Below are positions 1-11,165 of a stretch of 64,000 nucleotides of DNA, in pieces. Numbering within the stretch: the first letter of the stretch is position 1; each line of letters begins with the position of its first letter. A program made the position numbers and the translations under genes. The notes beneath the pieces were generated by a model, which had not been told where the DNA came from, made no database searches, and saw only the letters and a program-made list of their open reading frames with translations. The stretch is from Membranipora membranacea (Eukaryota > Bryozoa > Gymnolaemata > Cheilostomatida > Membraniporidae). The DNA is taken from positions 3,720,001-3,784,000 of the forward strand of contig OU612067.1 in the NCBI GenBank assembly GCA_914767715.1. The letters run 5' to 3'.

Positions 1-672
1 GGAATTAGGAGCCGCCGGCTAAAAAGTAGAATGTGATCGGCAGGAATTCTGGACAAATTGTATCTCCATAAGAGCCAACATAGCATACATTGTTTACCAC
101 TCCATGCAACCAGCATTTTCAAAATTCAATTACATTTCGAAGGGATATGAAATACTTCATGTAATGTGCCAGGTATTTGTGAGTAATGTGTGCTGGTTAA
201 TATGGCAAAAAGGAAAACAAACTCAAGCATGATATTTAAACGGTCTTCAGCATGAACATGAACATTTGACCTGCTAATAGCAAAACATTGAAAACTATGT
301 GGACATGTTTGGTGGTGTATGGTGATGGTTTTGCAAAAAGTGACAAAATATTACAGTTCAGACTGCAAAGCTTTGAGTAGTCCAGTAGTGGCAATTCATA
401 GCCGCCAAATTTGTTTCCCTTGGTATTTTGAGAGAGTGTTCAGTTGGCTTACCACCCTTGGGCTTTTTTTAAGTTCCTGTTGATATGTTCCTTCCTTTAG
501 GACTAAGAATGAACCATCCTGGACACAGGTGGGACACATACAAGTATACGACACCCATGCCACCCATAGAATATGCCATGTCTATGCGCCTATGATCATA
601 ACATATAATTACAAAAAAAAGTGGTTACGACGCAAATCATCATTACATGATGAGATTTGTTAACAAACTTAC
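1..672. other. Presumed first intron of the TP53INP-like gene
   Basis: Apart from the short in-frame candidate exon at about 470-518 on the minus strand, I see no coding signal here. A TTTTTAG acceptor-like sequence sits near base 20 on the minus strand, but the phase carried from the upstream exon gives an immediate stop there. Confidence 0.3.
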
Positions 673-808
673 CAGTGCATGTTTGAGAGAAGAGCACCCA
701 ATCATCATCTACATGAGTCTCGTGTATATCTGGAGTACGGAGAGGAGATGATTGCACAGCCTGAGGCTGTCCATCCCCAAATATAAGACTAGTCAAACCG
801 CTGATCAT
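673..808 (-). CDS. TP53INP: TP53INP1/2-like protein, first coding exon (partial gene)
   Basis: This exon opens at an ATG (808) and ends at a consensus donor G|GTAAGT after 673, leaving phase 1; it gives 45 codons. The N-terminus MISGLTSLIFG resembles the MFQRLTSLFF start of vertebrate TP53INP2. The later stretch DDDWVLFSQTCTG resembles DDEWILVDFIDTCTG of TP53INP1, which carries the LC3-interacting region. Family members shuttle between nucleus and autophagosomes and link stress to autophagy and transcription. The +3 residue of the WxxF core is Phe instead of the usual Leu/Ile/Val, so LC3 binding is not assured. The remaining exons (the SWF-TPP motif and the C-terminal QRxxN region) are not found and should lie left of base 1. 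A weak candidate second exon starts at 518 after a CAG acceptor but stops after 16 codons. The identification rests on short motifs only. Confidence 0.6.
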
Positions 809-1395
809 GATGAGTAGATTTCTACAATTCAAATATAGAGATATAAAATATCGGCAACAGGTAACAAGTGCTTTACTCTGCTGCAGCAGCAACCAGCCTG
901 GTTATGATCAAACTTAGTAGTGTCAATTAAATAACCTGCTGGTGCAATGCAGGGTCAATACAAGCTAGATGAAATATGTACTACTGTTGCTATGAATGGT
1001 GCAATGTTGAATAGGTGCAAGCTATATTTTACATAAAAGCTATAACAAAACATATTTTATAGATTTGTTGTGCACAGAAGCATGTCTGGACACACATAGT
1101 GAGTTAAGCTGATGTAATATTGGACGCTTTGTCAGAAACCTGTCTGGACACGCAGTACTAAGATGAGACATGTGGCAGACATGTATAGCCTGCCTGACAA
1201 AATCAATAACAAAAAGATCTGCCAGAAACAGAACCAATCCCAACTCGTGATTTTGAAACCTTTGTATTGCCTCCATGCTTGAATCCCACCACAGGTAAAA
1301 TTGCTACAAAGTATTTAGTTGATGGATACTGCAACTATAGTAGAGAGCTCAGACTAGCCTATATGATGGTAGAGGGCTCAGAGTTGGGCTATGCA

Positions 1396-1535
1396 TAGAC
1401 CAAGTTTGGTCCGTTTGCCTGCATTCGGAGCTGCTCCCGATCCACTGGTCACGCCCCAGCCTGCCTGCCAGTCAGCGGCGTGACCAGTGGAAGGGTAGCG
1501 TCTGGAATGCAGGCAATCGGATCAAACATGTTCTA
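1396..1535. mobile_element. Small hairpin MITE with 9-bp target duplication (Mutator-like)
   Basis: The element begins TAGACCAAG and ends TTCTA. Its ends are imperfect terminal inverted repeats of about 31 bp, sharing GTTTG, TCCG and TTGCCTGCATTC. An inner perfect inverted repeat CCACTGGTCACGCC / GGCGTGACCAGTGG follows. The exact 9-mer GGCTATGCA flanks it at 1387-1395 and 1536-1544. A 9-bp target duplication is characteristic of the Mutator/MULE superfamily; assignment to that superfamily is inference. It carries no ORF and is non-autonomous. Confidence 0.75.
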
Positions 1536-1585
1536 GGCTATGCACCAACGACCGAGACCATACTACAAACAGGTACCTCAGTATT

Positions 1586-1672
1586 AGGCCAAATATTGGT
1601 ATGTACAGGCTTTTTGGGTCATGTTCTAGATAATTGCCCAAAAAACCTGTACATGCCAATATAGGGCCACTA
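1586..1672. repeat. Pre-miRNA-sized imperfect hairpin
   Basis: Two arms of about 32 nt, GGCC...TTTTTGGG and CCCAAAAA...GGGCC, are complementary except for a few mismatches and one potential G-U pair, with a loop of about 22 nt. It lies 50 bp from the MITE but does not share its sequence. It could be a second foldback element or a small-RNA precursor; nothing in the sequence decides. Confidence 0.5.
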
Positions 1673-4600
1673 CGGGTAATTTACAATAATCTATGTGAAT
1701 GAAAGAAAACAAAATAAATACATTTCCAACAAACTGAAAAGGAAGATTAGTGAGATGACACCCATACAATCTCCAATAGGAAGTGTACTAATTTATTATA
1801 ATATTTTATAATTATAAATCTCCTTGATAAATATGGATAACGATATACAATCTGGCAGATTATGGTACTGACCTACTAAATATATGGATAATATAAAACA
1901 AAGATAGTCTGAGCCCTGTAACGGCCATTTGGCTCTCGTTTTTGTCTACATTTACCCCTTTCTATCATTGAGTGAAGAGTAAATGGGTTTAATTCATTAT
2001 TTACGAGTCATATATAAAAGTTTTCTATTAATGATTCTACTCTGATAAATCTTACTATTACTACTAATGTCTACTTTAGTGAACATTTTTCAACTGCGGA
2101 TTGCAAGGATGATTTGAGGTGTGAAAAAGGCTCAACCAAGCCTTTGGTGCAATGACTTTTGCAGATCGTGCTGGAAAAAATTCCTCATGCAATGGTGGAA
2201 AAGTTTAGCTCTTAAGATGGCTAGTTGAATAATTCTGTAGAACCCATTTCTAAGTACCGTATAGTATTAGGCAATATGTTGTCTCCGATCGGTGGGTGGA
2301 AAGAAGAACCCCCCAGAGTCAACACATTGGCTACCCTTACATGGGTATCAGTTTCTCTAGACAGTTAGATATTGGCGCGTAAGGGGTGACTGATAGTAAC
2401 CACAGATGGCTCGCCCATACTTTCCTTATATGTGCATTTCTTCGATAGATATTAAACAGCTCTCATTGTTTGTAAAAGGAGGATCTCACTGAGTGGGTGA
2501 CTGCAAAATTTCTTGCAGGCAGCCTCAACTGGCTTAAATTCCATGGAGCCATGTTCAAATTCAGGGGCAATAGGTAAGACTGATCCTAAATACCAAAACA
2601 GACATTCAAGTGATACAACATCTGATTTTTAATCAACCTGTTTTTGTCTGCAAATGCTACTATGAAGCATGGAACAACCCTGTCCTTGCCCATAGCCCAT
2701 TCACTAGACACAGAAGAGTTTACTACTAAATAGCATGGTTGGATTGTAGGATGACCCCATTAACATGCTCCCAATCCACCATGGCAAAGTAAGAGAATAA
2801 CTTGGAGCAATGAACTCCCTCATTGCTTGGAGCAGGCTGCAGTTATGAGAAGAGCACAACAAACACAACTGTGGCTGTCATGTTTTGTGCCTAAGAAGAT
2901 TATCCACTAATGGAAATCCCACTTTGAGTTTACTCGCTACTAGAAACTTATTGAACGTTAAGCTCAGACTAATTGACACAAAAAACAGCTGAAGGAATAG
3001 GCAGAGAATATCAGAAAACACTCACCAGATGCTTAATAAATTCCTGATCTTAAAGATTTTGCTTTGTCAGCTGTTCTAGTTTACTAACAAGATCACGTGA
3101 TCATTAAAGAGACTTTCATTGGCTGCAGTGTGTACCACGTGATATTGTTTTCTTGTTTACAAACAACTGAAATGGAAATTACACCAGTGTTGTAACACGC
3201 CTATACATCATGTCAAATACTCATCACTGCTCCTCAAAAATAATCTGTCAACTGATTGCAGCTGTTTGTGTGAAGCATGAGTTTACAGAGCAGCTGGTCC
3301 ATTCAGGATCTGTTGAAAAGTCCACATTTTTGGTAAATGAAAAGCTTGCTTGCAATGATTATACTATCATGTCAAATCGGAGTAAAACTAGGTTAGAAGG
3401 ACCCAACTCCTTGGTCAAATAAGTAAGCTATTTTTTGGAATGATCAAAGAGCAGCTCTGCTACACCAGGGATAATGGTTAGACTGTATGTGTTGTTATGA
3501 TCCATGGAATTATTATTTTAGGATGATCTACTGAACTTTGTATTTTCATAAAGTGTAAAAAAACCTGCAGAAACCAACGAGTAGAGACCTGGTAATGTTA
3601 TGAAATGTTAATAATCAAAATTCGAGTAAGTTGTATGTGGATCATGCTGCTATGATTTGTTTATTTTTTAAGCTTTTAAGATCTGCAGCAGGGTTGTTCG
3701 GGGAGCTGCTAGTGGCATTCCATTATCCTTATCAACCACCACCAGTGATATGGATATGGCTGAAGATGAAATGCCGCTACCAAGCAGAGTTTGAGCACTT
3801 AAATTAATCAAGATAATGTTGTGTCTAATAATATCACAATTTACAAAAAAATAGATTTAAGACTAAGGGTCCATAGAGGGTACGAACACCAAAGGCACAT
3901 CCAGGGTCAAGAAAGTATGTCATACTAGTGTTATAATTGCAGGATCACGACTGCATGGCATGAATTATTGCATAAGCATGATAAACACAATCAGCAACTC
4001 AAACTATTTTTTTAATCGCCACGAAGAATCATTTATTTACAAAATAAACATTAACTTTCCTGGTGGGGGGATGGCTTCCTTGGAAATTAATACCTGGAAA
4101 CAGATTACAAATGTACTGAGTTCTTACAAAGGGTCAGCTGCCCCCATCCATATAATATGTGTTTTAATCCCTCGACACAGCTAGCAATTATTGATCAAAA
4201 CCTGCGCAGTCTAATACCATCATTATATTATTCATTACCAAGTAGCACTTTATAATGTTCAGGATTCAGAGACCTGTGTTGCTGTGAGTTGAATAGTCGC
4301 TCTTTGTGCATGCAGAATTAGCGTGTATGTAATTCAATAGTCTGTAGCTAGAAGCTTGATGAATCAGCTGTTACTGTTTTTGAGTGGCTTGTGTCGCTCG
4401 TGTCGTAGACCAGACTCAATCTGTAGCACTCTGCACCGGAGTTTGAACTTGGTTACACAGTAACAGGTATCTGTCATCATTAGCTCTGGTTTGTAATAAG
4501 GTCAGAGAGCGGAGGAGTATGCACAGCGCAGCTAAACAGGATCTGATTATAGAGGAAAAGAGAGATAGAGTGATAGCTGAGCGAGGTAAGGCTAAGAATT

Positions 4601-7412
4601 CCTTCTTATTTTCACATTTATATTAATGTCTTAATTGGTAGCAGAATTATAAATCGGTCCATGCAAACATTACCACAGAAAACACCACTGGCAGCCTGAT
4701 AGAGTGGAGTGTATTAGGGTGAAAGTTATACATCGCTGTTTTGTGCAGAGGGCAGATGCTACATGTCAAGCAGTATACTCTGAGGAAATGGTGCTGTTGA
4801 TTGGCGGGATCCCATCTAAATAGCGATTAGCGAATGAGTTTTCTTTCACATCCTGGCTAAAAACTTCTCTCAATTTAGGCCGCAGATGCTGAATATTGCA
4901 ATAGTGCAGCGCAGTAAGAAACAAGGGGCTTTTTATCTACACTACATATCCATACTGCATATTTATCCTTTTGCCATAACTCTCTGAAAAGATTTGTGCT
5001 AAGTTGGTTGACTATCTGTCAAAAGGACTATGATGGATTTGCCGGGTTCTCTCTGCGACAGACAGACACTCCTGTTGTCATGAAAAATAAGCCCTTGTAC
5101 ATAAATAACAAACGCAAATATCTCAATTGTTTGCTTACATTTTCATTCTGTTGACAAAGATTTAGTGATAAAAATGGAATGGAATGTGAGATTTACGCTA
5201 GCCAATATTAAAAGCATACAGTGTCATTGTGAAGCACATTGAGGGGGGAGGCAATGAGTCACTTAAAATTTAAGCAACTATTTCATACCAAACTAGACAT
5301 TTATTGCAGCAGAGATTGCAGTGGTCAGATAGCGTAGGGTGGGTGGTCATCCCATCCTCCCTGGTCAGATAGTGTAGGGTAATTATCTGATGGCAGTTGC
5401 CTTCCCTGAAGCTAGAAATTATCCTCAGACAGATAACAAGCATAGACTAATGATATCAGCTCATTCATCAGATTTTTTAGGATAATCATACACTTTTATC
5501 ATGTCTAGTTTGAGCGCTTTATTCCTGATAAACTGTCTGAGCCCTCAAACCACAAAGGAAAGCAGAGATTGACAGTCTCTCAACAAGTAATAGTAAATGA
5601 TCAATGTGGAGCTGCAAACCAATAGACCTTACTGTACTAAGGTCACTGCTTGTGGTAGTGGTTCCAGCAGAAATTTTGAATCCAAGGCTGCTACTGTCAT
5701 TGAGTATTAATTAACCAGGGCATCCAAATATTAAGTAAACTACAAAATATCTGGCCTCATGGACATCCTTTTGCATATAGAAATCCTTATATTGTTTGAA
5801 CACCCTTGCTTGTGTGATTATAAAATTGCAGAATGCAAAAAGATTAAAAAGCACCTGCAGCAACAGATCATGACTAGATGCCAACAATGGAAAACCTCGT
5901 CTCTAAAGTCCAATTATTTTGGCTTAATCTGGTTCAGGCCAAGGACAGACTCAGCTGCAGTCCCAACATGTTTTTTTTGTATGTGGGCCTCCAGGCCTTA
6001 TACTTTAACTGACAAGAGGAGAGGTTGAACAAAACTTTTATATTCTTTCAGAAAAAAAATCACCACCAAAAATCTTGTACCACATTTTTGTGACCATATT
6101 ATTGATATATGAGTATTTGGTCATTCTTGTGATGGCGTGAGGGAACAAATATGAGGGCGGTTAAATACCAGGTCGTGTTCACCTGCGTAACAAAACTTAA
6201 TTTGGCTGTTGAGGTAATTGCGTAGTCAGCTATAAAATGCTGATGACTGGTTTCGTCATTGGTGAAGCAAAGTTATAAATTTATATGGATGTAATAGGAG
6301 TTTTGTGGTGGAGGTTAGTGTTAAATGGTATCAATGTCACCATCTCTTGGGTAATGGAGGCCTATATTATTGTGACATCAAACTGAAAGCAAAGAAATTA
6401 GATTTCAATTCCATCAACAGGTAGTCAGAATTGTATTGTGTTCGGGCCCAAGTCCTACAATTAGGTCAGATCAAATCAAGCGATCTCTCTTCATGGAAAA
6501 TGAGTGGGCAAGATAAAATTACTGGCTCGATTGGCCTAATTGATAACCATCAATCATCAACATAACGCAAATACTTCAGAATATATCGGCATGCGTTATT
6601 GCCAGTCGAATTGCTTCGATCACGTTCCCTTGTATCATAATTTAACAGAATGTTTTACCTGTCCGCATTCACTGTATCTCGACCAACTTCATGCAGATGC
6701 AGGAGTACTAAGTTGTTTCAATGCTTACAGGATCCTGAAAGAGTCTACATTTGCGAGTCAGTATTGGTTTGATCAGATATGACTGAAAACGAATATTCTC
6801 TAACTGTGAAACCTGGGAAGATTTTCACTAATCAATTTCTCATTACTGAGAAAGATTCTTTGGTAATTCATGTAAATAACTATTGATACTTGGAAAATCA
6901 CAATTTTATATCATGATTGGAGCGAAAGTGCTGACATTTAAATTGCCCAGTATGATGAAAACCTGACACACAATATGCCAGTTGTTGACCTCATTCCTAT
7001 TCAATGAAATGTTGACCGAGAATAAATGGATGTCAATCAACTTTATTCACCATTCTATCGTATCCAAACTGCGCAACAATAATTTTGTGATGTAGACATC
7101 TAAAGATTGAATAAGATTATACCCTGGTGAACTTAGAATACAGCCCTGATAAGCAAATATATAAACAACGCAGCAGAGTAACCAGCGTTATCAACGTGCC
7201 CTCATGAGATGGGAGATGTCCGGACAGTCATTGAACAAACATAACAAATTAAGACACATTTGTTTTGCATATTAACTGAAATGAACTTTTTAAAACAAAA
7301 GGGTTTAGGGTACCTCATCTGATATAAACAATAAACAAAATATCTGACCAGTATATAATTCTAACGGCATTTTTAAACTGACCACATCTCACTTGAGCAT
7401 TGAAAAGTATCC
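1673..7412. other. Long stretch with no confident gene
   Basis: I see no long ORF or family I recognise. Three short stretches look exon-like but could not be joined: about 2477-2573 (plus strand, donor GTAAGA), about 3681-3795 (plus strand, ends in a stop) and 4518-4585 (plus strand, starts with ATG, donor GTAAGG, charged peptide). A short local repeat of the word GGTCAGATAG...GTAGGGT occurs at 5318-5382. Confidence 0.3.
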
Positions 7413-8351
7413 ATGAGAGAAGGCATAAGGGCAGAAAAACAGCAGAAATTCAGAATTGGAGTAATGAAGAATATATATACAGTAACTCAGCCTTGCATTG
7501 GGGATGTGAAGATTGGCAAACACAAACGTTACGTTAGACAATCACAGCGGATACAGCCAGTCAGGACTTACACCATCAGACCAGCCAGCTGTATGCCTGG
7601 AGTCAGGCCAGGCTGCCACGCTGTAAACCCTTTATATGGTATCGACGATGAAATAATTGGCGGCATCTGCAAGCAGAACTCACAACATGAAAATAACGAT
7701 TTCTATAAAGGTCATTATGGATGCTCAGGACCTTCACCGCATGGCACAAGTAACCAAACTTACGGGAAGCTCTGGCACACATCACAAAGTGGCATTCCAT
7801 CGACAAACTTGTATTCATACTCAACAACCCCTTCAAATTTTAAAGCTGAAAACCGCCCAAAATATGAAGCGGCTTCAAAGGTGAGCAGTTGCTGCATCCA
7901 GAGACTGAAATCAATTCATGACGCCACCTTTATGACTGTGTGTCTTTTCTCTTTCGTTCTAACCATTGTTATAATTTTACTGGGTTTTATCGGTCTAACA
8001 TCAAAACGTGAACATTTTCAGATGACCAAGATGGATTTGTTGTCCCTTATTACGGCTCCGGTGATAACCAACATAATACAAGGACTGGTGACAGCATCAG
8101 CGACCTTGAGAAAACGCTGCTCGTATAAATGGCTGATAATCACTGTACTAACATGTCTTCTCAATCTAACACTGTCTGTCTTCTTTCTTTACGGCTACTC
8201 TGATAAAGTCAGCTTGGAAGTGATAATCAAATCAACAGCAATTTTCATCTTTGATTTGATGTTTGCTATTACGTTATTCATAGGCAGCATTGTCTCGCTA
8301 AGCGGGATGATCCGATGTGTCATCCTTTTGTGTCGTGTTATCAAACATTGA
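7413..8351 (+). CDS. Four-TM (MS4A/tetraspan-like) membrane protein
   Basis: This is an uninterrupted 312-residue ORF opening with ATG; an in-frame ATG at residue 18 is an alternative start. Residues 1-165 are polar and basic, rich in Ser, Thr, Tyr and Asn. Four hydrophobic segments follow at about 172-196, 209-231, 239-262 and 270-298, and the protein ends with a very short tail. There is no signal peptide, so a long cytosolic N-terminus and plasma-membrane four-helix topology are inferred. The layout resembles MS4A-type or other small tetraspan proteins, but there is no diagnostic motif and it lacks the CCG motif of true tetraspanins. A related protein lies immediately downstream on the same strand. 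An AATAAA polyadenylation signal occurs at 8517-8522. Single-exon coding is unusual beside intron-rich neighbours. Confidence 0.65.
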   Translation: MREGIRAEKQQKFRIGVMKNIYTVTQPCIGDVKIGKHKRYVRQSQRIQPVRTYTIRPASCMPGVRPGCHAVNPLYGIDDEIIGGICKQNSQHENNDFYKGHYGCSGPSPHGTSNQTYGKLWHTSQSGIPSTNLYSYSTTPSNFKAENRPKYEAASKVSSCCIQRLKSIHDATFMTVCLFSFVLTIVIILLGFIGLTSKREHFQMTKMDLLSLITAPVITNIIQGLVTASATLRKRCSYKWLIITVLTCLLNLTLSVFFLYGYSDKVSLEVIIKSTAIFIFDLMFAITLFIGSIVSLSGMIRCVILLCRVIKH

Positions 8352-8516
8352 TCAAATTGCAAGCGTGACGTCACAAAGCTGAACAATAGTTCACAGGAGA
8401 TTTATCTTTAGCAATACATTCTCTATATACTATCTACGTGCCTACAATCTATATCCCGGTTATATCTTTTCATTTTCATTTCGTTCTTGTTGCTCTTTTT
8501 TTTTAAGTCCACTGAA

Positions 8517-8522
8517 AATAAA
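8517..8522 (+). promoter_or_regulatory. Poly(A) signal AATAAA of the four-TM gene
   Basis: A canonical AATAAA lies 166 bp after the stop codon and before the next gene begins. Confidence 0.45.
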
Positions 8523-8778
8523 TCACACTGTTGCAGAAAACATTTCTACATAATTACAAGGATTTGGGTTCATGATCTCAATGCGTAAATACCAGCCTAA
8601 TAAGATTGGGTCTGGGCAAGGAGTCACGCCTTTTTGTGACAGTGTGTCATATGTGTAGGCTGTATGATCACATGGTAATATCGCCCAATTCCAACACAAA
8701 TGGCTATAGATACCGGCCAAGTGAGAAGCTTCCGGATCAGTAGCATACTAATGTAGTTTTCATAATTCAACATTCTAC

Positions 8779-9033
8779 GATGGATTCTGCTGGTAGTACC
8801 ATTATTATTTATGCTAGCGTAAGCATATTGCTTTATCCATGCTATCTCAAGGCATCCTTGTTTACTGTCATGGGTTTAATATTTTATAGGGATATGATGA
8901 TAATGATCACACTTATGAGTCAATAGAAGATGTTAAGTGGGAGAAAAAGAAAACAGTAAGGTTCAGTTTACCAATACCAGATTCGGACTATGCTGCTGTG
9001 AAGAAGGACAAGCTATGGATAACAGTATATTAG
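8779..9033 (+). CDS. Small two-exon ORF overlapping the eight-TM gene start
   Basis: ATG 8779 lies in a strong context (A at -3, G at +4). Thirteen codons are followed by a donor GTAAGC at 8818 and a 72-bp intron ending TTTATAG at 8889. The exon from 8890 continues in phase 0 and, if not spliced again, stops at TAG 9031-9033, giving about 61 residues. The peptide has closely spaced tyrosine motifs (YASG, YDDND, YESI, DYAAV) like cytosolic signalling tails. A further donor GTAAGG at 8956 could join it to the downstream eight-TM reading frame, but no acceptor in the correct phase is convincing. It may be an upstream ORF, an alternative N-terminus or a chance frame. Confidence 0.35.
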
Positions 9034-10355
9034 AGCAAGATGATGCGTCTCCCTATTCATGTCATAGCACACCAAGGAACACACCCACCCACAATGCACC
9101 AAACAAAAGGTGGACAACTCTATATAAACAAAAAGAAATCAATAGATCACCGAGCAGGTACACAGATCCGAATACAAATATATCTATTAGTACCCTCCCA
9201 GCCAGACAGCCAAGGAGGACCCATACACAACGCAATGAAGGTCGTGAGATGGAACCTCAATTCTATTTCATCAAAGGTACAGCAACCAGATGGACACAAT
9301 CACAGGCCAGGATAGCATATGTAGATGAGAGGTCAAGTCACTCGAGTAGTCTCGACGGTTTGACAGACACTGAATCAACTCCAAGCTCTGTACCAACTCA
9401 AGAGCCTGAGCCATCAGGAGAGCGTAACCAATCATGGAGCAGTCGCCGTAGAAACACTATAATAACAAACGTAGCTCAGCTGGTACTAGGCCTGGCTCTT
9501 ATACAGATAGGTATAGTGGTAACATGGTACAGGAAGTTTGTACAGTATGAGAATGATCACGTCAACTACGTGTTCTTCGCTAGTGTAATATTCTTATTCT
9601 GTGGGATATATGGAATAGTAATAAGACTCAAGAGACTTAGAAAGACCCGCCGTCATCAGTATGGTTACATCTCGCTGGTTTGTCTAAGTGTGGTGGCCAG
9701 TGTATTTATATCAGTGGTTTGTGTGAGAATGTTAATAGGTACTGTCACAAAGACTTTAGTAATGAAAGTTGTAAGTAGTTTGGGAGTTACACTAAGTTCA
9801 GGGAATGTTATATTAGTAGCTCTTGCGACATACTACACTCTCTTCAAACACAGGAGCATAAAAAAATATCGACAAACTCATCAAAAAGCAGAACGACGAC
9901 CTACTCCATGCTATATCAGCATTTTCACGATTCTCAATATAACACATATAATCATAGGTGTCTGTGTATGTGAACTCGGTATGGTCGGGATGATATATAA
10001 GAGTATTATGAACGTTAAATCGAGTGCTCTGTTTTCTACTGTTTTTCTCAGCGTCACATTTATAGCCACAGGTGCTTTTGGTATTTACTGTCATGTCCGT
10101 AAAGTTTTACGTAAGAATCTAGTTTGGGTGGTCTGTACATGTATGATGTCAGCGGCATGCTCTGCTGCTATACTTATAGCTATTGTCATAACCCTGACTG
10201 GGAAGTTTTATTACAGCGGATCTGAGGCTATTCTAGCCTTTGACTATATGATTTTATCTCTGAGCTCACTGGAGCTGATTGCTTCTGTATCCAGTATTTT
10301 TGTAATCGCTATTCCAACTGTCAAACAATCTAGTCACAATCCTCCGTCAATTTGA
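9015..10355 (+). CDS. Eight-TM protein made of two tandem tetraspan units
   Basis: From ATG 9015 (G at -3 and +4) this ORF encodes 446 residues. Residues 1-145 form a polar, probably cytosolic N-terminus rich in Ser/Thr/Pro/Arg. Hydrophobic segments follow at about 146-170, 184-204, 216-240 and 249-276, then a polar linker (277-298), then a second set at about 299-325, 338-359, 367-395 and 404-434. The first segment of each set (LGLALIQIGIVV and IIIGVCVCELGMVG) recalls TM1 of the MS4A/CD20 family, suggesting an internal duplication of a four-TM unit. It is a probable paralogue of the protein at 7.4-8.4 kb. The reading frame is open back to a TAA at 8934 but has no earlier ATG. A spliced upstream reading frame (8779-9033) overlaps its start and may be an alternative N-terminus. 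AATAAA occurs at 10502-10507. Confidence 0.65.
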   Translation: MDNSILEQDDASPYSCHSTPRNTPTHNAPNKRWTTLYKQKEINRSPSRYTDPNTNISISTLPARQPRRTHTQRNEGREMEPQFYFIKGTATRWTQSQARIAYVDERSSHSSSLDGLTDTESTPSSVPTQEPEPSGERNQSWSSRRRNTIITNVAQLVLGLALIQIGIVVTWYRKFVQYENDHVNYVFFASVIFLFCGIYGIVIRLKRLRKTRRHQYGYISLVCLSVVASVFISVVCVRMLIGTVTKTLVMKVVSSLGVTLSSGNVILVALATYYTLFKHRSIKKYRQTHQKAERRPTPCYISIFTILNITHIIIGVCVCELGMVGMIYKSIMNVKSSALFSTVFLSVTFIATGAFGIYCHVRKVLRKNLVWVVCTCMMSAACSAAILIAIVITLTGKFYYSGSEAILAFDYMILSLSSLELIASVSSIFVIAIPTVKQSSHNPPSI

Positions 10356-10501
10356 AACCAATCACACAAAACTTGTTTTTATTATCACTACAGCAATCTC
10401 AATCATTCTATGGCCAAATCACAATGTTCCATATATACACAGAGTGTCACCAATGCTTCTTCCCCCATTGGCTACATATTAGGGCTTCCACCTGTTGTTG
10501 C

Positions 10502-10507
10502 AATAAA
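10502..10507 (+). promoter_or_regulatory. Poly(A) signal AATAAA of the eight-TM gene
   Basis: AATAAA lies 147 bp beyond the stop codon, the usual distance for a short 3' UTR. Confidence 0.45.
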
Positions 10508-11165
10508 ATTCTTTCTCACTGCCATTTATCTTTGCTGTTGATTATATAGATTCATGAAGAAAACCTTGACAATACTTGTATCTATCCTCATTCAATTCAC
10601 AAATAATTTGAGCAACTTGTGGTTCGACAATGAGGATTTGACAACTTCACAGCATCTTCTACCAAATATGGCCTAATTTGATGTTTAAATGAGCTCTTGA
10701 TACTAGAGGTTTAAATGACAATAATACTGGATAACCAACTGAGCGATTTTGAGATGGTAGTTTGCTATAATGGCATTCTATTGCTACATACTTTGTTAAC
10801 TATATAAATGTTGTCAAGCAAAGCAACATCAGCATAGAAAAGGCCTGATCGCGGTTGAAATATATCCATTATTGAGTAAAAAAAGCAGGATGAGCAAAGA
10901 ACAAGCAGAGAATCAAACAAAAAAGTGGCGTTCAAATGTCTAATTATCAAAAAGATATCCACTCTTCTCTGTCACTGCAAGCTCAGATAGAGGAAGAATG
11001 ACCCAGAAACACTGATGCAATACTATATCTTGTATAGAAGTCATCAGTTTATAAGTCACAGCCAAATAAGCATATACCTTGGCATCCAATTCAGATTTGA
11101 TATAATTGTCTTCTGAGTTGAGATTGTATAGAGCTGGGTTCATCACAACCAGCTTACTATCTGAG
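10508..11165. other. Convergent 3' flank between eight-TM gene and PDCD5
   Basis: I see no coding signal. This stretch lies between two genes transcribed toward each other and presumably holds the PDCD5 3' UTR. Confidence 0.4.

Noticed and set aside
2477-2573. Possible plus-strand exon with an open frame and donor GTAAGA
   Set aside because: Two frames are open, no start or partner exon could be joined in phase, and no family is recognisable.
3681-3795. Possible terminal exon on the plus strand (peptide ending EDEMPLPSRV, then a stop)
   Set aside because: The acceptor is ambiguous (several AG in a row), two frames are open and no upstream exon fits.
4518-4585. Possible first exon on the plus strand (MHSAAKQDLIIEEKRD, donor GTAAGG)
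   Set aside because: No in-phase second exon was found in the following 3 kb; too short to support alone.
7603-7836. 77-residue minus-strand ORF and an overlapping 75-residue plus-strand ORF
   Set aside because: Both are shadows of the four-TM protein's polar N-terminal coding region.
8937-9014. Upstream extension of the eight-TM ORF from GTG 8937
   Set aside because: GTG is not a usual start in animals; the first ATG in this frame is 9015.
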